Below, one piece after another: positions 26,176 to 33,718 of a DNA stretch of 64,000 nt. The translations under genes and the position numbers were made by a program. The DNA is from CAYNJG01 sp964397295 (lineage in GTDB: Bacteria > Planctomycetota > Planctomycetia > Pirellulales > Pirellulaceae): assembly GCA_964397295.1 (NCBI GenBank), contig CAYNJG010000006.1, positions 1 through 64,000 of the forward strand. Reading direction: 5' to 3'. The notes beneath the pieces were generated by a model. It did no database searches, had not been told where the DNA came from, and saw nothing but the letters and a program-made list of their open reading frames with translations. Every line of letters starts with the position of its first letter. Within the stretch, counting starts at the first letter, position 1.

Positions 26176-27117
26176 TTGAAAGACACTAAATCCCTAAATA
26201 CCATTCTTGCCGGCTTATTCATTGCCGCAGCGTTTTCGACAACCGCAATATGCGATGAGGCTACTGCGAAAGTTTCGCGAGAGAAGCTTGTCGAACCCGT
26301 TTTTCGAGTTACGAAACAAGAGACTGCAACCACGACGGCTCAAGCCTCACTGGTCAAACCAACGGGGGTTCCGCTAGTCAAAAAACCGCACCCGCTAGAT
26401 GGTGCGTTGGTGATGGCCAATGCGGCATTGAATCGTAGCCAGACAGAAGTCACTGACTACACGGCAATCTTGGTCAAGCGAGAGCGAATCGATGGCGTGC
26501 TCAATGATGAGAGCTACATGACCACAAAGATTCGCAACGAAAAACGTGATGCTGCCGGCAACGTCACTGTACCGTTTGGGGTCTATTTAAAGTTCCTCAA
26601 ACCAAGCAGTGTCAAAGGCCGCGAAGTGATTTACGTCGCTGGTGAAAACAACGGAAAACTAATCGCACACGAAGGCGGTTTCAAAGGCAAGTTTACACCT
26701 TCATTGTACCTCGATCCGAATGGCACGTTAGCCATGATGGGACAGCGTTACCCGATCTATGATGCGGGAATCGAAAACCTTTGCAAAAAACTGATCGCGC
26801 GTGGTCAGCGTGATCGAGCGGTCGGTATGTGTCAGGTGAACATCACCGAAGCCGTGATCAACCAACGTACGGCAAAGCGTATCGAAGTTGTGCACCCGCA
26901 ACGCAAGAAGGGACTCGATTTTCACATCGCGAGGATCTTCGTGGATGATGAATATCAATTGCCCGTACGCTATGAGGCGTATGATTGGCCAGCCCGAGCG
27001 AACGGTAAGGTAACGCAAGACGATTTGATCGAAGAGTACACTTACATTCGACTGAAGTTCAACGTGGGACTTACGGATAAGGACTTTGATCCAGAGAATC
27101 CAAAGTACAACATGTAA
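26176..27117 (+). CDS. DUF1571 domain exported protein
   Basis: 313 residues. The TTG start is supported by AAGGAG at 26161-26166, nine bases upstream, and by a signal peptide ending AICD. The mature protein matches the planctomycete DUF1571 pattern: DYTAILVKRERIDG, PFGVYLKFLKPSSVKGREVIYV, HPQRKKGLDFHIARIFVDDE and the terminal LTDKDFDPENPKYNM. The fold resembles the LolA/outer-membrane lipoprotein-sorting superfamily, so a periplasmic carrier role is possible (inference). An intrinsic terminator follows closely. Confidence 0.85.
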   Translation: MKDTKSLNTILAGLFIAAAFSTTAICDEATAKVSREKLVEPVFRVTKQETATTTAQASLVKPTGVPLVKKPHPLDGALVMANAALNRSQTEVTDYTAILVKRERIDGVLNDESYMTTKIRNEKRDAAGNVTVPFGVYLKFLKPSSVKGREVIYVAGENNGKLIAHEGGFKGKFTPSLYLDPNGTLAMMGQRYPIYDAGIENLCKKLIARGQRDRAVGMCQVNITEAVINQRTAKRIEVVHPQRKKGLDFHIARIFVDDEYQLPVRYEAYDWPARANGKVTQDDLIEEYTYIRLKFNVGLTDKDFDPENPKYNM

Positions 27118-27138
27118 TCCGATTAGCTATGACAATTC

Positions 27139-28131
27139 TCAAAGGACGGCTGCAATTTTCAGCCGTCCTTTTTCATGCGCATAGTCGATTGCCATGCGAC
27201 CATGAGTATCCACGGCGTCGCGCTTAGAACCGGCTTCCAGCAACAACTTGGCGACGCTGGCGTGAGTGTTTCGAATCGCGGCCAGGTGCAGCGGTGTGCG
27301 CCGTTCTTTGTCCAGCACATTTGGATTCGCACTATGGTCTAACAGCCACTTTACGGCGTTCGTTGATCCTCGATGGGCAGCGCCGTGTAGCAGCATTCGG
27401 CCTTGTTCGGGTCGCATTGAATTGACGTCGAAACCATGACAAAGAATAACTTCGGCAACTTCGTGAAACGCCGGCCCGGAACGCTGATGTGGCTCGAGTG
27501 CAAACTCTACCGCTTGATGCAACGAGCCGACATTGATTTCGCCGGCAGAAATAAGGCGATTCATGATCTCCGGATTTCCACCGTACCATGCACATAGCAA
27601 CGTTGGTGTGATTGAGACTTCATCTTGTACAGCAAGCGTGGTGCTTACTTTTTGCTCGACCAGCCAATCGCAGAGCTTCGTCAGACGATGCTTGGTGTCT
27701 TCGTCTCGACGGCCCAGTCCGGAGCCCGCCACAAAGTGTAGGAGGTTGAGTCCGCTCAAGTCTGTTGCTTCGCGTAGCGACCCCATCAAACCGTCATCAC
27801 CGACCGCGGCTCGGGCGAATAGACTATCTGGCACACCACACTTGGCTGCGACAAACGCAACGAACTCGTTGTTTCCGTATCTCGCGGCCGAGCAAAATGC
27901 TGTTTGTCCGAGCCAATCAGGACGCACGTCGAGGGGCATGCCTTGCTCAACGCAGAACTTCAAGATTTCTAGATGGCCAGGAACGCGTTTAACCGTGCGA
28001 TAATCCGTCACTGCCCGATCGAATACGACTGCTAGGTCGAATCGTTCGCCGTCGTTCCAACGTTGCTGCAATTCTTGGAAGTTGCCAGCCTTGGCGAGAG
28101 CCTTAACGTCGGATGAAGAAGGAAGCGACAT
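27139..28131 (-). CDS. ankyrin repeat protein
   Basis: 330 residues without signal peptide. The C-terminal third has clear ankyrin repeats: MLLHGAAHRGSTNAVKWLLD, then RRTPLHLAAIRNTHASVAKLLL, then GRMAIDYAHEKGRLKIAAVL. Degenerate repeats extend toward the N-terminus (GQTAFCSAARYGNNEFVAFV). Probably a cytosolic protein-interaction module; partner unknown. It is the last gene of the minus-strand run that starts at hisF or pilT, about 40 bases after the preceding membrane-protein gene. Its last codons are also the stem of the terminator for the opposite gene. Confidence 0.88.
   Translation of the reverse strand: MSLPSSSDVKALAKAGNFQELQQRWNDGERFDLAVVFDRAVTDYRTVKRVPGHLEILKFCVEQGMPLDVRPDWLGQTAFCSAARYGNNEFVAFVAAKCGVPDSLFARAAVGDDGLMGSLREATDLSGLNLLHFVAGSGLGRRDEDTKHRLTKLCDWLVEQKVSTTLAVQDEVSITPTLLCAWYGGNPEIMNRLISAGEINVGSLHQAVEFALEPHQRSGPAFHEVAEVILCHGFDVNSMRPEQGRMLLHGAAHRGSTNAVKWLLDHSANPNVLDKERRTPLHLAAIRNTHASVAKLLLEAGSKRDAVDTHGRMAIDYAHEKGRLKIAAVL
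27142..27174 (+). terminator. intrinsic terminator embedded in the 3' end of the convergent ankyrin gene
   Basis: Perfect 11-base stem AAGGACGGCTG / CAGCCGTCCTT (27142-27152, 27160-27170), 7-base loop, then a T run. On the minus strand the same bases encode the last residues (LKIAAVL) of the ankyrin protein. Confidence 0.85.
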
Positions 28132-28172
28132 CCCTTTCGTCTCCGTGGTGTCGCAACCTGCCGTTAGTTAGC

Positions 28173-28952
28173 TCAGCCGGCCGAAGAAAAAACGAACCGA
28201 GTGATGAAAGCGGAAACTAACTCAAACAGATTGGGTTTGGATTCGTTGTTTGGCTCAACGTCCGCAATGATCCAAGTCGCGTCGTCGGAGATTTTTCCCT
28301 TGAACCGGCGCGTGAGAACAACCTTTGCATCGATCGGATCTTTGTCTTGCGGCGTGACACGATAGACCTGCTGGACCATTCCGAGGCCGACGGGGTGGTC
28401 AAACTGAATCGTGACATTCTTCACCAATTCAATTTTGGCATCTTCACCTACACCGAGCAAATCAGACAACGGCTTTACAGAAAATCGTTTTTTCAGCTCG
28501 GCAGCACCTTCTTCGTCTAAATCATAGTACTCGTCGACCGACTTGTTGGAGCTTTGGCGAGCAGTAATGCTCATCATGCCTTGGTGAGCAATTCGTTCTT
28601 CACCGGCAACGACCAACTTTAGCCAGTCGTTTGTAATGGTGTACGCCTCTGAATAGAGGACGCTTCGGTTGAAACAGTATTCGGAAACTCCAAACGCTAA
28701 GAAGAACAACGCTAGAGCGATTGCCAGCCAAGACGGAATCCCGCCGTTCATATCCTCGCGCCGACTCATCATTAGCGCTGGGATAGCGAAGAAAAGAGTT
28801 ATGATCGGAACCACCCAAAGGAATGGAGATTGAATCGCGACGAAGGAGGCAATACCCAATAGCAGTGCAAAGATCGCCATGAAATTGACGCGTTTGTACG
28901 CGCCAATTTGCTCTTCATCACCACTGCCACTAAAGCGAGTTGGTTCGTTCAT
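28173..28952 (-). CDS. membrane protein with DUF4190-like N-terminus, function unknown
   Basis: 259 residues. Three hydrophobic segments in the first half (about 24-43, 47-62 and 75-92: MAIFALLLGIASFVAIQ, PFLWVVPIITLFFAIPALMM, WLAIALALFFLAFGV) resemble the small DUF4190-type membrane module. They are followed by an about 150-residue soluble domain rich in charged residues (FDHPVGLGMVQQVYRVTP). No known catalytic motif. It lies 31 bases after the CvpA-like gene in the same direction and is likely part of the pilus-type operon. Confidence 0.65.
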   Translation of the reverse strand: MNEPTRFSGSGDEEQIGAYKRVNFMAIFALLLGIASFVAIQSPFLWVVPIITLFFAIPALMMSRREDMNGGIPSWLAIALALFFLAFGVSEYCFNRSVLYSEAYTITNDWLKLVVAGEERIAHQGMMSITARQSSNKSVDEYYDLDEEGAAELKKRFSVKPLSDLLGVGEDAKIELVKNVTIQFDHPVGLGMVQQVYRVTPQDKDPIDAKVVLTRRFKGKISDDATWIIADVEPNNESKPNLFELVSAFITRFVFSSAG

Positions 28953-28983
28953 CGTTTCTTCCAGCCTCGTAGAATTTGATTAA

Positions 28984-29580
28984 CTACTTGTTGACCCGGA
29001 CAGCTTCCAGTTCCGAAAACTTTCTACGACGTTCGCCATACTTGAAAATGTACTCGGCATTCTCGTCAAACACATTAGGGCCCGACGTCGCCAAGGCATT
29101 TTTTGACCGATGTTGTATGTATCCCAGCCAAAATCGATCAGGAGCTATGCCTAGAAAGTTATTGGACATTGGCTGTGCCTGAAATTCCCCGCGAACTGCG
29201 GTACGAGCGAGTGGGGCGGTGTGCAATGAACAAAGAGCGAAGCAAACCAAGATCCAGCCAATCAGCAAAACGCTGATCACCCGGCCAGCCTGTTCGATTT
29301 GTGGAATGAACTTCACTCGTGTCCTTGACAGAAGTCCCGTCGCGGTTCGTGCAATCGCAAAAGCAATGAAAAAGATGAACCACATCGACAGGTAGTCCCA
29401 CAGATAGGTGTAGGAGGGTTGTTTCTCGTCAAGAAAGTCCGCGACTGGCTCGAAATAGTTCATCGCAACCAGCGCCGCCAATAGAACGTTGATCAGCGTC
29501 AAGCAGTTGCTCCACATCCCTTCGTTCCATAGGAACGCGATGCAAACGAACCAAATAAAGATGAGCATTCCTGTAAGCAT
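28984..29580 (-). CDS. CvpA-like membrane protein
   Basis: 198 residues with four hydrophobic segments (starting MLIFIWFVCIAFLW, LINVLLAALVAMNY, LSMWFIFFIAFAIA, ISVLLIGWILVCFALC), a layout like CvpA/colicin V production family proteins. The C-terminal about 75 residues are soluble. Ten bases separate it from the GspE-like gene, so co-transcription is likely. The role in CvpA-type proteins is poorly defined (envelope homeostasis or export). Confidence 0.65.
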   Translation of the reverse strand: MLTGMLIFIWFVCIAFLWNEGMWSNCLTLINVLLAALVAMNYFEPVADFLDEKQPSYTYLWDYLSMWFIFFIAFAIARTATGLLSRTRVKFIPQIEQAGRVISVLLIGWILVCFALCSLHTAPLARTAVRGEFQAQPMSNNFLGIAPDRFWLGYIQHRSKNALATSGPNVFDENAEYIFKYGERRRKFSELEAVRVNK

Positions 29581-29590
29581 ATAGCACCCG

Positions 29591-31360
29591 TTATGATTTC
29601 AACGCCCGTGATAGTTCGGCCAGTGAGGTGATCCCTTGAGCGACCAGTAAGACGCCTTCTTCTTGAAGTGATCGATGACCAGTCTTCTTCGCTATCTTGC
29701 GAAGGACTTCGAGTTTCGGTTGCTTGATCATTGCCTCACGAACTTTGTCGTTGACATCCAAAAACTCGAAAATCGACGTTCGACCCATGTAGCCGAGTCC
29801 GCTACAGGTTTTGCAAACAGGCAGATCTTCGTCCGTCGGAGGCCGATAGAGATGTTCCACTCGCCCTTTGGGAATCCCGAGCTTCTTTAACAACTCTGGC
29901 TTGGGAGCGTATTCTTCTTTGCAATCGTTACAAAGTTTGCGAACGAGTCGCTGATTGACGACGCCCATCGTTAGCGGTGCAACAGTCTTGGCTGGAACCT
30001 TCAGAACCAAAACTCTCAACAGTGCTTCGACGGCTTCCTTCGCACGGATTGTTGTCAGAACAAGCTTTCCTTGCGAAGTATACTTGCAGACCAACTCCAA
30101 GATCTCTTTGTTCACCAAATCATGGACGATGATTACTTCGGGGTCTTTGCGGAATAGCGTCTGTAACTGCTCGGCGATCGGACTCTTGTCGTCATACGTT
30201 TCGATCGCAATGTTTTCCGCGACAGGCTCTGGACTTGCGGCGTTTTGAAACGAAGTGAAGTCACGCATGTAACGGTCCGACATTTTGCCGGCCAATGCTA
30301 CAGTCGTCGACAAGCCGCCGCCCGGAATCGAACAGAAGATCAATATGCCGCTCGGTTCGGCCAACGTTTTCTTTAGCTGTGCAGCCATCTTTGACCGCAT
30401 GCCTGCGGCTTCGAGATCATCAATCGAAATTCCATCTTCGATGAAATTGATGAGCGTCCGCTCGCCCGTTTTGGTCCCTTGGGAGACCATTGAGGCTTGG
30501 CATTTTTTCTCTTTGTATTTGATTTTAAACTGACCCGATTGACGCTGTCTTCGCTCGGCCGGGTTCACCGACGACAAGTTCTTGAATACCTCGACGACCA
30601 TGTCGCCCGATTCGCGATCCATCGGATCTGCTTCGTGCCATACGCCATCGATCTGATACCGTACAGTGACATCTTCGGCCGATGTGTCGAGCATGACTTT
30701 CAGGCCGCGTTGGTCGATTGCGTCAGCAACCAGTTCCTTTGCCGGTACGTAGCCTTCATTTTGCCGAGCGAGGATCATGTTCGCTTGGTTCTTTGCTTCG
30801 GTCTCCGCGCTAATTGCGGTGAAGTCGACGGGCGCGCCCTTTTCATGCGCCGCGGTTTTTTCTGTTTTGATGTCAACACCCATGCCCTTACCGCCAGTTG
30901 CAATAAGGTGTCGCATGTGCCCCAACGTCATCACTTTCTCGTGTTCTTCGACGGCAGCGTTTCGTTGGAAGATATAGACGAACAGTGGAACCAACCAGGC
31001 AAGCACTAATGCCGAATAGCCGATGGGAAACGGAAGGCTCAGCGCCAAGATCGGAAGGACGAGAAAGACCGGGAAGAAGTTCACTGGATTCCAAAGCATG
31101 AAATTCAGCTTCAGAATCTGCGTGTCTTTGTTGATCCAGTCTGTTGTCTTGACCCACGCCAAATACAGCAACCAGATCAGCAGTAGTTTCCACCACGCGA
31201 AGTAGTGACCAGGGCCACGCGTAATGTTGTTACCGTTAAGCGGGTAGGCAGGCCATTCCATGTCTTGCGCCCGGACCATGGTGGCCCCGGCAAGGACAAA
31301 GTACAGACTGACAAGGCGGGTAGCGGTGTTGGTAATTGAGCGGGGTAACAATCGAGCCAT
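29591..31360 (-). CDS. membrane-anchored GspE/PilB-like protein with degenerate nucleotide-binding motifs
   Basis: 589 residues. A signal peptide (cleavage after VRA, residue 31) is followed by three membrane segments (about 54-72, 94-112, 114-132), which would leave the C-terminal part in the cytosol. Residues about 190-589 match GspE/PulE. However, the Walker A site reads SIPGGGLSTT (344-353) where GPTGSGKTT is expected, so the lysine is replaced by Leu350. Walker B reads DPEVIIVHDLVNKE instead of DPDIIMVGEIRDxE. The zinc tetracysteine (C477, C480, C516, C519) is kept. This looks like a pseudo-ATPase or scaffold working beside the intact PilT-like protein, whose TAA overlaps this ATG as TAATG. 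Confidence 0.85.
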   Translation of the reverse strand: MARLLPRSITNTATRLVSLYFVLAGATMVRAQDMEWPAYPLNGNNITRGPGHYFAWWKLLLIWLLYLAWVKTTDWINKDTQILKLNFMLWNPVNFFPVFLVLPILALSLPFPIGYSALVLAWLVPLFVYIFQRNAAVEEHEKVMTLGHMRHLIATGGKGMGVDIKTEKTAAHEKGAPVDFTAISAETEAKNQANMILARQNEGYVPAKELVADAIDQRGLKVMLDTSAEDVTVRYQIDGVWHEADPMDRESGDMVVEVFKNLSSVNPAERRQRQSGQFKIKYKEKKCQASMVSQGTKTGERTLINFIEDGISIDDLEAAGMRSKMAAQLKKTLAEPSGILIFCSIPGGGLSTTVALAGKMSDRYMRDFTSFQNAASPEPVAENIAIETYDDKSPIAEQLQTLFRKDPEVIIVHDLVNKEILELVCKYTSQGKLVLTTIRAKEAVEALLRVLVLKVPAKTVAPLTMGVVNQRLVRKLCNDCKEEYAPKPELLKKLGIPKGRVEHLYRPPTDEDLPVCKTCSGLGYMGRTSIFEFLDVNDKVREAMIKQPKLEVLRKIAKKTGHRSLQEEGVLLVAQGITSLAELSRALKS

Positions 31361-32556
31361 TAAAGGATTCCAGGCTGTTTGACGTCGATCCCTTTGAGGG
31401 CCATCTTGAGAGCTTCAACATTGGGTGCAACCGAGAACGCCGTCGCTCGATCAATGAACTCGTGATCAACAAGCCACTTGAGACTCATCGTAAAGTCCTG
31501 CATACCAGATTCCGCACCGATGCGGATTGCGTCGCCAAGTTTTTCGTCGTGACCTTCCAAAATCAGCTTTTGAATAATTGGCGTGAACGTCATCACTTCG
31601 ACCGTAGGCACACGCGGTACCCCGGGTTTAATCGAAGGCAGAAGTTTTTGAGCGACGATTCCCTTCATGTTGAACGCAATTGCGCTACGCAACGCGTTGT
31701 GCATCTCTTCAGGGAATAGGTCAAGAATACGCCCAACAGTGGTTGGAGCACTCGAGGCGTGAATGGTTCCGAAAACGAGGTGACCCGTTTCTGCCGCATG
31801 GATCGCGGTCATGAACGTCTCTTCATCACGCAACTCACCGACCAGGATAATGTCCGGATCTTCACGAACTGCGTGCTTCATTCCTATCGAAAAGTCTTTG
31901 ACGTCTTGGCCAACTTCGCGCTGATTGATCAGACACTTGTCTTCGGTGTAGACAAACTCGATGGGATCTTCGAGCGTCAGAATATGCTTCCGATAATGGG
32001 CATTGATCCAGTTCAGCATCGACGCGATTGTCGTCGACTTACCGGAACCTGTGACCCCAGCGAGCAGTACCATCCCCTGGTCATACTTGCAGAGGCTTTC
32101 CATCACTGGCGGCAAGTTCAGTCCCGCGAAGTTGGGGATCCAGTTGTTCACACGACGTGCAACGAGGCCAATCTTGCCAAGCTGTTGCAGCATATTCACC
32201 CGGAAACGCCAGGTGACACCATCAACGTCGACCGTGTAGGCAAAGTCAGCACCGCCTTCATCGTCAAAGATCTGACGATTACGCTCATCCATCATGGGGA
32301 AGAGTAGCGAAACCATTTCCTCGACTTCGATCGGAGGACGGTTCAATGCCTGCAATTCGCCTTTGGTGCGAATCATCGGCGGACGACCAACCTTTAGGTG
32401 AAGGTCAGATCCCTCCAATTTCACCAAGGCGCGGAAAATCTTGTCGACTTCGCGCTCTTCGCGTTTTTTCAAAAAGCGTTTCTTAAGATCGTCCATGCTA
32501 CTGGAGCCGTTCTTCGTCGCGCCGTTTGTTTTTTCTTTTGTCTTTCCGTGTGCCAT
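31360..32556 (-). CDS. PilT/PilU-type secretion ATPase
   Basis: 398 residues from ATG 32556; a GTG nine codons upstream is also possible. A Lys-rich N-terminus leads into the PilT fold: SDLHLKVGRPPM near residue 50, an intact Walker A GVTGSGKST, Asp box EDPIEF, Walker B DPDIILVGELRD and His box TGHLVFGTIHASSA. Such hexameric ATPases drive pilus retraction, or in other systems secretion. It is followed directly by the degenerate GspE-like gene. A secretin is encoded just upstream on the same strand. No pilus inner-membrane platform protein (PilC/GspF) is in the window. Confidence 0.93.
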   Translation of the reverse strand: MAHGKTKEKTNGATKNGSSSMDDLKKRFLKKREEREVDKIFRALVKLEGSDLHLKVGRPPMIRTKGELQALNRPPIEVEEMVSLLFPMMDERNRQIFDDEGGADFAYTVDVDGVTWRFRVNMLQQLGKIGLVARRVNNWIPNFAGLNLPPVMESLCKYDQGMVLLAGVTGSGKSTTIASMLNWINAHYRKHILTLEDPIEFVYTEDKCLINQREVGQDVKDFSIGMKHAVREDPDIILVGELRDEETFMTAIHAAETGHLVFGTIHASSAPTTVGRILDLFPEEMHNALRSAIAFNMKGIVAQKLLPSIKPGVPRVPTVEVMTFTPIIQKLILEGHDEKLGDAIRIGAESGMQDFTMSLKWLVDHEFIDRATAFSVAPNVEALKMALKGIDVKQPGIL

Positions 32557-32598
32557 GTCTCTACTTATTCCGTTCCTATTCACTATCCGCCAAGCTTG

Positions 32599-33366
32599 CT
32601 ACAGCCTGACGGGTATACCCCGCTGAGCCATCGCCTCTTTTGTTTCACGAATCGTGAATTCACCGAAGTGAAAAATACTGGCCGCCAGTGCCGCATCGGC
32701 TTTGCCGATTTCGATGGCGTCGGCTAAATGATCCGGGTGTCCCGCGCCTCCACTTGCCACGACAGGGATTCCCACCGCCGCACTGACTGCTGCGGTGATT
32801 TCCAGATCATATCCATCTTTGGTGCCGTCGCAATCCATGCATGTAAGCACAATTTCGCCAGCGCCTAACTCTTCAACTCGTTGTGCCCATTCAACCGCTT
32901 CGAGACCTGTCGGAGTTCTCCCGCCATTAATGTGAACTTCCCATACTTCTCGACCGTCTCGTTCGATCCGTTTGGGGTCTATATTGACGACAATACACTG
33001 ACTTCCAAAGCGTTCGGCTGCTTCTGCCACAAACTCTGGGTTTGTGCACGCGGTCGAATTGATCGAGACCTTGTCGGTGCCCGCGTTCAATAAAGACCGC
33101 ACGTCTTCAATGGTTCGAATCCCGCCGCCGACAGTTAAAGGCATAAATACCTGTTCAGCAGTTCTTCGAACTACATCTAGCATAATGTCTCGTTTTTCGT
33201 GGCTGGCACAAATGTCGAGAAAAACGAGTTCGTCGGCGCCCTCTTGTTCATATCGTGAAGCAACCTGTACCGGGTCGCCCGCGTCACGAAGTTTGACAAA
33301 GTTCGTACCTTTAACAACTCGGCCTTTGTCGACGTCGAGGCAGGGGATTATGCGCTTAGCGAGCAT
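32599..33366 (-). CDS. hisF: imidazole glycerol phosphate synthase cyclase subunit
   Basis: 255 residues, standard HisF length. The catalytic aspartates are in place: IIPCLDVDKGRVVKG (D11) and VVNIDPKR. Other signatures are VGGGIRTIEDV, INSTA, DCDGTKDGYD and VVASGGAG. HisF condenses ammonia from HisH with PRFAR in histidine synthesis. No other his genes are nearby; instead it stands 42 bases upstream of pilT, so it may share a promoter with the pilus-type genes. The 352 bases upstream (33367-33718) hold the secretin's terminator and otherwise no gene I can support. Confidence 0.97.
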   Translation of the reverse strand: MLAKRIIPCLDVDKGRVVKGTNFVKLRDAGDPVQVASRYEQEGADELVFLDICASHEKRDIMLDVVRRTAEQVFMPLTVGGGIRTIEDVRSLLNAGTDKVSINSTACTNPEFVAEAAERFGSQCIVVNIDPKRIERDGREVWEVHINGGRTPTGLEAVEWAQRVEELGAGEIVLTCMDCDGTKDGYDLEITAAVSAAVGIPVVASGGAGHPDHLADAIEIGKADAALAASIFHFGEFTIRETKEAMAQRGIPVRL

Positions 33367-33718
33367 GGCTCAATGGACCTGACGACAAAGAAACGAAGGA
33401 AAAGGATTACGCAGAAACTCTTGTTACTAACGCCAACTGTGATAGGCGTTTCACCAGTGAAGAGGAGGAGACGAAGTGCGAGAGTCGAGCGACCCATTCC
33501 CACGCGTCCCCAGGACATCGGGCGAGCGTGAATCACAATCCCTTAATTTAGGAATGTTAAATTCGCTGGTCAACCAAATCAGATACTAACTTTGCCATGT
33601 ACCGCAGTTTTCGCTTTCGGATGAACGAAAAAAAGCCACCTTCCCCACAATTGGAGGGAAGGTGGCATTCGAAATTACCGTGCAAGACGAAGCGAAGCTT
33701 GTCTGTGTTAGGCGACCG
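33367..33718. other. intergenic region between hisF and the secretin gene
   Basis: Holds the secretin terminator at its right-hand part. A 62-codon minus-strand frame at 33348-33536 has no family signature and overlaps hisF, so I do not call it. Promoter elements for hisF are expected here but none stands out. Confidence 0.6.
33628..33666 (-). terminator. intrinsic terminator of the secretin gene
   Basis: Stem GCCACCTTCC / GGAAGGTGGC (33635-33644 and 33657-33666); on the minus strand it is followed by a run of seven T (the A run at 33628-33634). It lies about 50 bases past the secretin stop codon. Confidence 0.88.

Noticed and set aside
33348..33536. 62-codon minus-strand frame upstream of hisF
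   Set aside because: Overlaps the hisF start, has no recognisable features and no ribosome site.
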